From Viridibacillus arvi (lineage in GTDB: Bacteria > Bacillota > Bacilli > Bacillales_A > Planococcaceae), in assembly GCF_001274945.1 (NCBI RefSeq), contig NZ_LILB01000001.1:719212-783211 (forward strand): a stretch of 64,000 nt of DNA, read 5' to 3'. Positions within the stretch are counted from its first letter, which is position 1; every line of letters starts with the position of its first letter. The position numbers and the translations under genes were made by a program. The notes under the pieces were generated by a model that made no database searches, was not told the origin of the DNA, and saw nothing but the letters and a program-made list of their open reading frames with translations. Shown in pieces: positions 37,129 through 45,351 of this stretch.

Positions 37129-37779
37129 ATGAAAAATTACATTAGCTTTGCCGCAGCTGGTAGTATGATGACAATTCTATTTTTAGGAATTACCAATTAT
37201 ATAACATCGCCACATGATATCTGGTTTATATATCCTAGTTTACTTCTTATACTATGGCCTATTACACTTTACTTCATATCAAAGAAAATGTACAAACAAC
37301 ATTCGATTTTCTGTAGTATAATGTTGGTTTCTTTCCTTATGATAGAAAATTATTTATATTCACCAGATCATTTATGGTTTTTGTACGCTGTTTATCCAAT
37401 TTTATGTTGGCCTATTCTTATGTTTTTAGGAGAAAAAACTAAATCTATAAAAATCTCACTTATATTCTGTGCAACTACAATCATCTATTATTCAATACTA
37501 AACATTACACTCTCACCACAATATCCATGGGCTATCTACCCTGCTTTCTTAATAATGTGGTGGCCATTAGCTTTATACCATGCTAAGAAAAGAACTTTCG
37601 TTGCATTTTCTATTTACGCAAGCTTATTGATTAGTATCTTCTTTATAACTGTAAATGTTATCTCTTCACCTGGAACAATATGGGCTTTTTACCCCATCTT
37701 TGTAGTAATGTGGTGGCCACTTAGTATGTACTTTTATGTCTATAAAAAAAGAATATACAAAGGTATTAATGAACATTAA
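37129..37779 (+). CDS. Membrane protein with four tandem 2TM repeats
   Basis: 216 residues built from four repeats of about 50 residues. Each has a hydrophobic helix, a short loop starting SP, and a second helix with the motif WxxYPxxxxxxWPxxxY: HDIWFIYPSLLLILWPITLY, HLWFLYAVYPILCWPILMFL, YPWAIYPAFLIMWWPLALYH and TIWAFYPIFVVMWWPLSMYF. Eight helices are predicted, with the Trp/Tyr/Pro belt at the same level in each repeat. It resembles the 2TM domain family in pattern, but I know no protein with four such copies. It is last in the PadR operon, and the function is unknown. Confidence 0.8.
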   Translation: MKNYISFAAAGSMMTILFLGITNYITSPHDIWFIYPSLLLILWPITLYFISKKMYKQHSIFCSIMLVSFLMIENYLYSPDHLWFLYAVYPILCWPILMFLGEKTKSIKISLIFCATTIIYYSILNITLSPQYPWAIYPAFLIMWWPLALYHAKKRTFVAFSIYASLLISIFFITVNVISSPGTIWAFYPIFVVMWWPLSMYFYVYKKRIYKGINEH

Positions 37780-37806
37780 TTATTGAGTACAACAATCTGC
37801 ATGCTG

Positions 37807-37836
37807 AAAAGGCGCCCATTTACTTGGCGCCTTTTT
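37807..37836 (+). terminator. Rho-independent terminator of the PadR operon
   Basis: AAAAGGCGCC pairs with GGCGCCTTTTT; strong GC stem. It also lies between convergent genes. Confidence 0.85.
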
Positions 37837-37864
37837 GTATATACTGTTCATTGTTGTATTTAAC

Positions 37865-38419
37865 TTATAACGGTTTCTTTTTGTACATTGAGGTAATTTG
37901 TTTAGCAATGTATTCTGAACTATAGTGAATTCCATCCTTTATCCACCAATTAATAATCCCTAAAAGAGATGCGGCCATGATCTCCAAAGCTACAGTATTC
38001 TCTGTAGTGGCAATATTTCTTTCACTACGTCGCATATGTATTACATTTTTCAAAAATTCAAATAAGCTGTTTTTGAATTCGGCGTGTTCTATAAATACTG
38101 CGAAAATTTTGCGATATTCATATACATAATCCAAAAACCCTAATAAATGTTCCTGCTTATCCAAATTCTTCATTTGGAGTAATGGTTCCGTTTTCGACGA
38201 CAGTTCGTCGAAGATTTCTTGTACAATTTGACTTAACAGATCGTTAATATCCTCATAATGTAAATAAAATGTGGCACGATTGAGCTCTGCACGGCTTGTA
38301 ATTTTTTGTACAGACAGTTGGGCAACATCCTGATTTTCGGAAAGTAACGAAAATACCGCATTTTTTAACATTTTTTTAGTGCGTAATGCACGTGGATCTT
38401 GTTTTTTATGTATAGACAT
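37865..38419 (-). CDS. TetR/AcrR-family regulator of the second DHA2 pump
   Basis: 184 residues. DNA-binding part: RALRTKKMLKNAVFSLLSEN then QLSVQKITSRAELNRATFYL HYEDINDLL. The C-terminal domain contains ASLLGIINWWIKDGIHYSSE, the TetR_C-type motif also found (as SAWWIQNG) in the regulator at 10785. It is divergent from the DHA2 pump at 38586, making a paralogous copy of the 9.2-11.4 kb module. RBS AAAGAGGGATGAA. Confidence 0.87.
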   Translation of the reverse strand: MSIHKKQDPRALRTKKMLKNAVFSLLSENQDVAQLSVQKITSRAELNRATFYLHYEDINDLLSQIVQEIFDELSSKTEPLLQMKNLDKQEHLLGFLDYVYEYRKIFAVFIEHAEFKNSLFEFLKNVIHMRRSERNIATTENTVALEIMAASLLGIINWWIKDGIHYSSEYIAKQITSMYKKKPL

Positions 38420-38429
38420 TTCATCCCTC

Positions 38430-38551
38430 TTTATCGATTAATATTTATTTAATCAACAGAAATTATAATTTTGTTGTTTAGTCGACGAATTCATAAATAT
38501 TGTAAATAGGCAACTTATTTTAATACTGTTATCATTTATTTTATCGACTAT
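38430..38551. promoter_or_regulatory. Candidate operators of the second TetR/DHA2 pair
   Basis: TTTATCGATTAA (38430-38441) and TTTATCGACTAT (38540-38551) are near-identical direct copies. TTTAGTCGACGAAT (38478-38491) is an inverted relative containing GTCGAC. All lie between the divergent starts. Confidence 0.5.
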
Positions 38552-38585
38552 GTGTCTATTAAGCAATGGAGAGAGGATTTCATAA

Positions 38586-40010
38586 ATGCTACAAACGAAT
38601 AAAGAAATCAACAAAGGAATATTATTAACAGTTTTAATTCTTGGCTGTTTTTTATCTACATTGAATCAGACTTTATTAAATATTGCCTTAAGTAGTTTAA
38701 TGGACATTTTTGATGTTTCGGCCACAACGATACAATGGCTTGCAACTGGCTTTATGCTCGTTAATGGGGTTTTAATACCAACAACTGCTTATTTAATGAA
38801 ACGATTTACAACTCGTCAATTATTTTTGAGCGCAATGCTACTTTTATTAATTGGTTCCATCATTTGTGCTTTGGCACCAAGCTTTGGCGTACTTTTAGCC
38901 GGACGTATGATTCAGGCTGCAGGTGCTGGGATTATAATGCCTCTAATGATGGGTGTCGTGCTAGTTATTTTCCCAGTTGAAAAACGTGGCAGTGTCATGG
39001 GACTACTAGGATTAGCAATAATTTTCGCCCCTGCCATTGCACCAACGTTATCAGGTTTTGTCATTGAATATTACTCTTGGCGCTGGTTATTTATAGGACT
39101 ATCTGTGCTTGTAGTAATCGTTATTTTACTTGCTTTGAAATATTTAATGAATGTATCGGAAACATCTAAGGCTAAGCTTGATGTGTTCAGTGTTATCTTA
39201 TCAACCATAGGATTTGGTTTGATTTTATATGGTTTTAGTAATGCTGGTAGTAAAGGTTGGAGTGATGTAGTTGTTATTCTTTCATTAGTATTAGGGTTGA
39301 TTATTACAGCTATTTTCTGTATTCGACAATTCCATTCAGAAGATCCCCTGTTAAATTTATCTGTCTTTAAATTTAAAGTATTTACATCTACTTCTCTGAT
39401 AAACGTGTTGATTACGATAATAATGTATGCGGATATGATTTTACTGCCAATTTATTTACAAAATGGCCGAGGTTTCACAGCATTTGATGCTGGTCTTTTG
39501 TTATTACCTGGAGCCCTTGTGAATGCTTTTATGTCACCTGTTACAGGTAAATTATATGACCGATTTGGTGCAAAGCCTTTGTTTATTGTTGGTTTAATTT
39601 TTATTATCCCTTCTATGTGGGCTGTAACGGATTTAACAGAATCAACAACCTATTTGTATTTGATGATACGAACGATCTTCCTTCGCATCGGTTTAAGTTT
39701 TATTACAATGCCTTTGAATACTGCAGGGCTTAATGCCTTACCAAAAGAACTTGGCACACATGGCTCAGCGGTCAATAATACCGTTCGCCAATTAGCCGGA
39801 GCAATCGGAACTGCGGTAGTAATTACGATTTATACGGCTCAGTCTGCAGACCATGTTCAGTCAATTGTGCAGAAGAATTCAGGAGCAAGTTCTGAGATGA
39901 TTCGAACAGCTGCTTCCATAGTAGGCTCAAGTGATGCTTATTATTTCATGACAATTTTAGCTATTATAGCTCTTGTTTTCACCATATTTGCGCCATTAAA
40001 AAATAAATAA
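38586..40010 (+). CDS. DHA2-family (14-TM) efflux MFS transporter, second copy
   Basis: 474 residues and about fourteen helices. TTIQWLATGFMLVNGVLIPT, FTTRQLFLSAMLLLLIGSII, GRMIQAAGAGIIMPLMMGVV and APAIAPTLSGFVIEYYSWRW parallel the pump at 9199 block by block, so the two are recent or strongly conserved paralogs of the EmrB/LmrB group. Proton-driven export of drugs or lipophilic compounds is expected. It is divergent from its own TetR. A perfect terminator follows at 40021. RBS GGAGAGAGGATTT. Confidence 0.88.
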   Translation: MLQTNKEINKGILLTVLILGCFLSTLNQTLLNIALSSLMDIFDVSATTIQWLATGFMLVNGVLIPTTAYLMKRFTTRQLFLSAMLLLLIGSIICALAPSFGVLLAGRMIQAAGAGIIMPLMMGVVLVIFPVEKRGSVMGLLGLAIIFAPAIAPTLSGFVIEYYSWRWLFIGLSVLVVIVILLALKYLMNVSETSKAKLDVFSVILSTIGFGLILYGFSNAGSKGWSDVVVILSLVLGLIITAIFCIRQFHSEDPLLNLSVFKFKVFTSTSLINVLITIIMYADMILLPIYLQNGRGFTAFDAGLLLLPGALVNAFMSPVTGKLYDRFGAKPLFIVGLIFIIPSMWAVTDLTESTTYLYLMIRTIFLRIGLSFITMPLNTAGLNALPKELGTHGSAVNNTVRQLAGAIGTAVVITIYTAQSADHVQSIVQKNSGASSEMIRTAASIVGSSDAYYFMTILAIIALVFTIFAPLKNK

Positions 40011-40020
40011 AATGTTAACA

Positions 40021-40055
40021 AAAATACCCTGTTCACTTTTTGAACAGGGTATTTT
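40021..40055 (+). terminator. Rho-independent terminator
   Basis: AAAATACCCTGTTCA pairs perfectly with TGAACAGGGTATTTT around CTTTT. Confidence 0.85.
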
Positions 40056-40261
40056 GAGGTTCTATGGATATTTTCAAAAAATATACGTTGATAATGCTTT
40101 ACCCCTAAACATAAAAGCTATTTAATTCTCCTCTACATATACCTTCTTGCATAAAATCCAACCTTAATTGTTAATAATAGTACTGCACATCGACTACAAC
40201 GCAAGGTACAGTAAAGAGATTGGCTAAATCCAATCTATTCTAAATAGTGTGGTGATTTTAA

Positions 40262-41047
40262 TTGGAAAAAGAACCATTATCAAAGATAGAAGCATTGGCA
40301 TTAAAACGATTACTTATTCACCGTCATAGTGCTATCATCTACCTCTTAAGAGCAATCCTTGCAAGTTTATTCATTGGCTTTGGTGTAATTGTAGCGTTTA
40401 AAACAGGTAATTTCTTTTATCTAGAACATTCTCCATTTGCCTATCCGGCTGCAGCAATAACTTTTGGCGTGGCGATTATCATGATTTACTATGGTGGTGG
40501 CGACTTGTTCACTGGTGATACCTTTTACTATACATATGCTGCCTTACGCAAGCAGATGGCCTGGAAGGATGTCGGCAAGCTCTGGGTATATAGTTACGTA
40601 GGAAATATCATCGGCGCCATTCTATTTGCGCTCTTGATATATGCAACGGGGCTTTTCCATGATCCTTCAGTAAATAGTTTTTTAGTTAGTGTTGCAAAAG
40701 GAAAAACATTAGTGCCAACTTTTGAATTGTTCTTCCGTGGCGTTCTTTGTAACTGGCTTGTTTGTCTTGCCTTTTTCCTTCCTTATTCAGTTAAAGGTGA
40801 TGGACCAAAAATAGCCATGATGATATTATTTGTTTTTTGTTTTTTTATTTCTGGATATGAACATAGCATTGCCAATTTAGTTACCTTTTCAATTTCAATT
40901 GCAACTCAACATCCAGATGCAGTTACTATAGCTGGAATTGTTCATAATATTATTCCTGTCACAATCGGAAATCTTATCGGAGGAACATTGTTTATGGCCT
41001 CCATGTACTATTATGTAAACAAGCCATTTATGGATGATCCTGAGTAA
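40262..41047 (+). CDS. Formate/nitrite transporter (FNT) family channel
   Basis: 261 residues with six helices. FNT landmarks: GGGDLFTGDTFYYTYA (the usual ELFTGN here is DLFTGD), FRGVLCNWLVCLAFFLP in helix 4 region, and ISGYEHSIANLVTFSI with the central pore His. Such pentameric channels pass formate, nitrite, hydrosulfide or similar small anions. The start is TTG 40262 with GTGGTGATTTT upstream. Monocistronic; no formate or nitrite enzyme gene nearby to narrow the substrate. The changed Glu to Asp and Asn to Asp in the LFTG motif place it outside the classic FocA/NirC group. Confidence 0.82.
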   Translation: MEKEPLSKIEALALKRLLIHRHSAIIYLLRAILASLFIGFGVIVAFKTGNFFYLEHSPFAYPAAAITFGVAIIMIYYGGGDLFTGDTFYYTYAALRKQMAWKDVGKLWVYSYVGNIIGAILFALLIYATGLFHDPSVNSFLVSVAKGKTLVPTFELFFRGVLCNWLVCLAFFLPYSVKGDGPKIAMMILFVFCFFISGYEHSIANLVTFSISIATQHPDAVTIAGIVHNIIPVTIGNLIGGTLFMASMYYYVNKPFMDDPE

Positions 41048-41089
41048 AAAATAGAGGATGGGACAAAACAACTAACCTCAAAAATGAAT

Positions 41090-41120
41090 AGCCACGAAAA
41101 TTTTCGTGGCTTTGTTTTTT
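41090..41120 (+). terminator. Rho-independent terminator
   Basis: AGCCACGAAAA (41090-41100) and TTTTCGTGGCT form an uninterrupted palindrome followed by TTGTTTTTT. Confidence 0.85.
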
Positions 41121-41135
41121 AGTCTACTTCGTAGC

Positions 41136-41262
41136 AGTTGTTCTCCGCTACGGCGGACGCTTTCCGCGGGCACAGCTCCAGCCTTCTCCCTCGCTTCGCT
41201 CAGTCCGGGTGCTTCCGCTCGTGCTGTTCCCGCAGGAGTCGCCGCCTTCGCTCCGAACAACT
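41136..41262. repeat. GC-rich 127-bp inverted-repeat-bounded element
   Basis: AGTTGTTC (41136-41143) is mirrored by GAACAACT (41255-41262), and CGGCGG/CCGCC lie just inside. The interior is strongly GC-rich with TTTCCGCGGG, CTCGCTTCGCTCAG and TTCCGCTCG mini-palindromes, in sharp contrast to the surrounding AT-rich DNA. It codes for nothing credible. From memory, similar GC-rich intergenic repeats are scattered in Bacillaceae genomes; copy number here cannot be judged. Confidence 0.7.
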
Positions 41263-41377
41263 AATGAAACACTTCTATTTCAATTAAATCTATTCATAAT
41301 TTCAGGCATAAAAAAAGGACATCTTCTGATGAAATTTAAGTACCTCTACAAAAATTAACACAGAAAGAAGTGTCCAT

Positions 41378-41780
41378 ATGTTTAAAGATTATAACATGAA
41401 TCAACTCATTTTACCGCTAGATTTAGAAGTGAAATTACAAGAGGCCATTTAGTCGAAAGTATTCCAAATGAAGCTTTCGCTCCTATCATCCATCACACAG
41501 GTTGTCCATCTTACCATCCACGTATGATGCTTAAACTGATTTTATGTGGTTACACACAATCTACTTTTTGTGGTCGTAAAATCGAAGACCTGACAGAGAT
41601 AGTATCCGCATGATGTGGCTCGCACAAGCATATTAGCCAAGTTATCGGACGATCAATCGTTTTCGTATTCATCCCGATATGAAAGAACTGATTCGTCAGT
41701 GCTTTCTGCAATCCCGTTGCCAGTTAGTTATTGCATCATGCAATCTCGATTTTTTACGTGAACTGAAACTATTTATGTCT
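41378..41780 (+). pseudogene. IS1182-family transposase remnant
   Basis: Starts MFKDYNMNQLILPLDLEVKL then a stop. Shifted frames give ESIPNEAFAPIIHHTGCPSY, HPRMMLKLILCGYTQSTF, CGRKIEDLT, DSIRMMWLAQAY (stop) PSYRTIN and RFRIHPDMKELIRQCF. These are colinear with the N-terminal DUF772 region of IS1182-type transposases. The catalytic C-terminal half is absent, and two frameshifts and stops break the rest. No intact terminal inverted repeats were identified. Confidence 0.8.
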
Positions 41781-41856
41781 CAGCCTCATCTCATTTTTTT
41801 ATCCATTTTACTACATGTTTACTATGGCTAACTTGACGTAGGAACAAACATAGATT

Positions 41857-42597
41857 CTACTTTACAGCATTAATTCTTAAATGACTAAATTCTTTAGGTA
41901 TATAGTATTTATTATAAACTAATGGATATTCCTCATGAATAAAAACACTCTCTAACAATAAATCACAGTCTTCTCCACCAACTACTTTATGTTTCTGAGA
42001 TGCCGCATTAACAGAACTGGAACGCTTTATGTCAGTCGTTGATCTATTTGCAAGTTCATAGATACGGGTTTCAAGCATTTCCAATAATTGATCATTATCT
42101 TGTAAATCTAAATTCAATTCAGCTACCGCTTCAATTGCCATAAACGTAAAGGAATAGGCTACAACTTCCCCTTCACTCTTATACCAACGCTCAACTGCAA
42201 CAACTGCTGCAGATTTCCTACATAATACTTGTTGCGTATATTCACTATCCAAATCAATTCTAAAACTCATTTCAACATCATCAATTTGTTTCGTATGAGA
42301 TTTATATATAGGGTTCCCTATTTTCTCTAATCCAATTTTAGGGTTATTCTCTGAAATCTTTGTAATGTAATTCCCTTTACCATGTATCCTTTTCACCAAT
42401 CCATCATCTTGTAAAAGAGAAAGGGCCTGCCTTAATGTCATTCTACTGACTTTAAACATTTTTGCTAATTCGGGCTCGGCTGGCAATTTGCTTTCTGGCA
42501 AAAACGTACCATTTATAATTAGCTTATACAATTCATCATACACAGTAATATACAACGGTTTTTTTCTTTCTTGCATGTTTGCGATTTTGAATTCCAT
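41857..42597 (-). CDS. GntR-family regulator (HutC/UTRA type)
   Basis: About 246 residues from ATG 42597 (AGGTG nine bases upstream; a GTG at 42609 is less likely). The N-terminal winged helix ADLELAKMF-like region reads ESKLPAEPELAKMFKVSRMT LRQALSLLQDDG. The C-terminal UTRA effector domain contains VVAVERWYKSEGEVVAYSFT and PLVYNKYYIPKEFS. It lies downstream of deoD-MFS on the same strand behind a terminator. The AAGTTGTCTAA motifs near deoD are candidate targets. It is probably the nucleoside-linked regulator of that pair. Confidence 0.85.
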   Translation of the reverse strand: MEFKIANMQERKKPLYITVYDELYKLIINGTFLPESKLPAEPELAKMFKVSRMTLRQALSLLQDDGLVKRIHGKGNYITKISENNPKIGLEKIGNPIYKSHTKQIDDVEMSFRIDLDSEYTQQVLCRKSAAVVAVERWYKSEGEVVAYSFTFMAIEAVAELNLDLQDNDQLLEMLETRIYELANRSTTDIKRSSSVNAASQKHKVVGGEDCDLLLESVFIHEEYPLVYNKYYIPKEFSHLRINAVK

Positions 42598-42719
42598 CTT
42601 CTCACACACCTATACTATTTTCAAATTCTGGACCTTCATCTAATTATTCCCTCTAATATGTATTATAACATTTATTTTGAGCCTACTAAATATCCTGACT
42701 TCTCATATATATAGAAAAG

Positions 42720-42749
42720 AATGTGTCACGGTTTTTACTGTGACACATT
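42720..42749 (-). terminator. Terminator of the deoD-MFS unit
   Basis: AATGTGTCAC pairs perfectly with GTGACACATT around ten bases; on the minus strand the tail is CTTTTCT. Confidence 0.75.
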
Positions 42750-42772
42750 CACATGAAAGATTTATATTCATT

Positions 42773-44104
42773 TTATTTCGCTAATTTATTTAATAACACC
42801 CAGTACAAAGCAAAAGCAGCAACTACAATAATTGAAAGGGTAATTAGGATAGTTGAAATTTGTGTTTTATCAAGCATTGCTGCAGTGTAAGCAATACCGA
42901 TTGAACCAGATACATTGATTGTTAAGTTGTAGAATCCAATTGCTGTTCCGGATTTTTCTTTAGGAATCGTGCTAAGACAAGTATCAAGTAAAGGTGCATA
43001 CATTAGCGCGAATGAACCTGAGAATACAATCATAGAAAGTACATAGATAACAACAGTGATTTCAGTAAATAATCCTGGAATTAATAGCGCAACTGCGATA
43101 CCACATAATGCCATCATCGTTGCTTGTTTACTGCTTAATACCTTACCAATCTTACCAGAAAGGGAACCAACAATAACTGACGCCACATAACCTGGAATTA
43201 ATAACAGTGAAATCATATCGAGCTTTAAACCATATATTTCCTCTAAAATGAATGGGAAGACGAAAATATAACCTAATTGTACTGAGTAAATAATAAATAC
43301 AATTGGTAGCGTACGAATGAAATATTGGTTTTTGAAGAAAGTCGCATCAATTAAAGCTTTTGAGCTTTTATTGATATAAGTTAAGAATAGAACCAACGCA
43401 ACCGCAAAACCAATTAGGTATAGCCAGTTAAAGTCTGAGATATATAACATAACTGTTGTAGCAATTGCTGCGATTAAGAATAAGCCAATTACGTCAACAT
43501 TAACCTTTCTAGACTCTTCCTTCGGTAACAACTTCAAGATGAATGGAAGGATAACGATTGATAATAAAGCAATTAAGAATAAAGTTGTCCAATGTAAGTA
43601 AGTAGAAATAAATCCACCTGTTAAAGAACCAACTAACATGGACATGGCATAACTAGCTGTACTTAATCCTAAGAACTTTTTTTGTTCCTCTTTAGGTAAG
43701 TGTTTTGTAACGTAAATAACATACAATGTTTCAGCAGATGCTAAACCAGCTGTTTGAATAATTCGTCCAAAAAGAATCATTGCAAAATTGTCTTTAAAAA
43801 GATAGCCAACTACCGAGCCCACAACGATGAAAATAATACCGGCACTTAAAAGCGTACGAATATTAATTGAGTCTGCTAACGAAGCGTAAACTACTGCCCC
43901 AATACCAATTACTAGACCAGCTAATGTTGCTTGCCAACTAACTGTAGTTGCTGAAATTCCAAGGTCTTTTGCGATGTCTATAGATACGAGTTTAAACGAG
44001 TTATCAATAATCAATGCAAAAAGGAAGAAAAACAGTATAACCGGTACGGCTTTTTTTGCATTAAAATTTTGAGTTTCTGGTGCATTTTTATTTATTGCTT
44101 CCAT
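42773..44104 (-). CDS. MFS transporter linked to deoD
   Basis: 443 residues with about 12-14 helices: VILFFFLFALIIDNSFKLVS, ATTVSWQATLAGLVIGIGAV, FGRIIQTAGLASAETLYVIY and GTAIGFYNLTINVSGSIGIA. The helix 2/4/5 patterns fit the DHA1/DHA2 drug-transporter side of the MFS, with likeness to TetK/TetL-type proteins. Placement directly after the purine nucleoside phosphorylase gene (111 bases, with a hairpin between) suggests a nucleoside or nucleobase substrate, but this is inference from context alone. RBS AGAAGGAGAGCG. Confidence 0.78.
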   Translation of the reverse strand: MEAINKNAPETQNFNAKKAVPVILFFFLFALIIDNSFKLVSIDIAKDLGISATTVSWQATLAGLVIGIGAVVYASLADSINIRTLLSAGIIFIVVGSVVGYLFKDNFAMILFGRIIQTAGLASAETLYVIYVTKHLPKEEQKKFLGLSTASYAMSMLVGSLTGGFISTYLHWTTLFLIALLSIVILPFILKLLPKEESRKVNVDVIGLFLIAAIATTVMLYISDFNWLYLIGFAVALVLFLTYINKSSKALIDATFFKNQYFIRTLPIVFIIYSVQLGYIFVFPFILEEIYGLKLDMISLLLIPGYVASVIVGSLSGKIGKVLSSKQATMMALCGIAVALLIPGLFTEITVVIYVLSMIVFSGSFALMYAPLLDTCLSTIPKEKSGTAIGFYNLTINVSGSIGIAYTAAMLDKTQISTILITLSIIVVAAFALYWVLLNKLAK

Positions 44105-44153
44105 TTTAGCGCTCTCCTTCTAGAAATATTTAATAATTTTTTTGAAATGAAAT

Positions 44154-44200
44154 AGTCTGTGGGGGTGAGGGAAATTAGACAACTTCCTTTCCCACAGACT
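44154..44200 (-). promoter_or_regulatory. Hairpin with operator-like motif between deoD and MFS
   Basis: AGTCTGTGGG (44154-44163) pairs with CCCACAGACT (44191-44200). Its loop holds TTAGACAACTT (44175-44185), the exact reverse complement of AAGTTGTCTAA at 45072 upstream of deoD. It could be an attenuator, an operator, or both. Confidence 0.55.
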
Positions 44201-44215
44201 TTATATATCTTTTAA

Positions 44216-44935
44216 TTATTCAGCAAGTTCCAATGCGATTTCCATCATTTTAGTAAATGCTGTTTGTCTTTCTAATTGAGTTGTTTTTTCATGTTTAAAG
44301 ATATGGTCACTTATTGTTAAGATACAAAGAGCATTTACACCTGCTTGCGCAGCATTCATGTAAAGTGCAGCAGACTCCATTTCTGCGCATAAAATGCCCA
44401 TTTTACTCCATCTTTCCATTGCTGTTGGATCAGCATTGTAGAAGACATCACTAGCAAGAACATTACCAATGCGGACAGGATATCCTTTTTCATCAGCTAC
44501 CTTCTTAGCTTTCTCAAGTAATTCATATGATGCAGTAATTGAATAATGACCTGGTAGGTTAAATTGGTGTGCGTAATTAGAATCTGTCGCAGATCCCATT
44601 GCAAACACAATATCATATAAGTTTAGGTCATCTTGAATTGAACCCGCTGACCCAATACGAATTAAGTTTTTAACGCCGAAAATATTTATTAACTCCCATG
44701 AATAGATACCAATACTAGCAGTTCCCATACCTGTACCCATTACAGAGATTTTTTTTCCTTTAAAAGTACCTGTATATCCAAGCATGCCACGCACTTCATT
44801 GAACTGTACTACATCTTCTAAAAAATTATCTGCAATAAATTTAGCTCGTAATGGATCCCCTGGTAATAGGATTGTTTCAGCAATTTCTACTCCATTAGGT
44901 TTAATGTGTGGTGTTTCTTTGTGATTTGTACTCAT
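44216..44935 (-). CDS. deoD: Purine nucleoside phosphorylase (DeoD type)
   Basis: 239 residues, the hexameric DeoD length. It phosphorolyses purine nucleosides to base and ribose-1-phosphate. Visible: GVEIAETILLPGDPLRAKFI (phosphate loop), FNEVRGMLGYTGTFKGKKIS, GTGMGTASIGIYSWELI, RIGSAGSIQDDLNLYDIV, CAEMESAALYMNAAQAG (Glu-Met-Glu ribose site) and the catalytic Asp in TISDHIF. RBS AAAAGGAGAC. First gene of a unit with the MFS transporter; GntR-type motifs lie upstream. This may be a second, inducible copy, since Bacillales normally have deoD elsewhere. Confidence 0.95.
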   Translation of the reverse strand: MSTNHKETPHIKPNGVEIAETILLPGDPLRAKFIADNFLEDVVQFNEVRGMLGYTGTFKGKKISVMGTGMGTASIGIYSWELINIFGVKNLIRIGSAGSIQDDLNLYDIVFAMGSATDSNYAHQFNLPGHYSITASYELLEKAKKVADEKGYPVRIGNVLASDVFYNADPTAMERWSKMGILCAEMESAALYMNAAQAGVNALCILTISDHIFKHEKTTQLERQTAFTKMMEIALELAE

Positions 44936-45278
44936 TGATTAAGTCTCCTTTTAAATCAGTTTTAAAATAGGTTCTAAATTAAGGTGCTCTATTTCCTTGG
45001 AATTATTAATGCGTTTTCATTTCAAGGAATTTAATAGACAACTCATATATAATCCATTTAACTTGTACAATAAGTTGTCTAACTGGTACACAAATAAAAT
45101 AACACAGGTTTATTTCTTTTTTCAATTCTATTTTTAAATTTTTTTAATGAAAATGAAAACCCTTTCACAATTTTGTCATAGATAAAATTAAAACCAACTT
45201 ATATATATATGTAGAAAAAAATTTATCAAAATTCACAAGCTAAACCGTTCAATGATATCCTACTGGAAAAAATTAAAA
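44936..45278. other. Promoter region of deoD and flank
   Basis: No gene. It contains the operator candidates at 45036-45082 and otherwise AT-rich sequence with TATATATATATG near 45200. The terminator of the convergent-facing MFS gene begins at 45279. Confidence 0.4.
45036..45082. promoter_or_regulatory. Candidate GntR operator upstream of deoD
   Basis: AGACAACT (45036-45043) and AGTTGTCT (45073-45080) are inverted copies 29 bases apart. The second, AAGTTGTCTAA (45072-45082), recurs exactly inside the deoD-MFS hairpin. GTCTAAC fits the GT-N-TA-N-AC core of HutC-type GntR sites. Confidence 0.55.
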
Positions 45279-45316
45279 AGAGCATTCACAAAAAGAAATA
45301 TTTTCGTGAATGCTCT
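45279..45316 (-). terminator. Rho-independent terminator
   Basis: AGAGCATTCAC pairs with GTGAATGCTCT; on the minus strand it is followed by TTTTTAATTTTTT. It ends the MFS gene at 45352. Confidence 0.8.
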
Positions 45317-45351
45317 ACATTTTTCAAACTCATACTCTGCATATATAGAAC

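Noticed and set aside
41078-41260. Minus-strand 60-codon frame rich in Ala/Arg
   Set aside because: It lies wholly in the GC-rich repeat and terminator hairpin, with no ribosome site; composition alone opens the frame.
41378-41780. Active insertion sequence
   Set aside because: Transposase is truncated and broken by stops and frameshifts, without identified terminal repeats.
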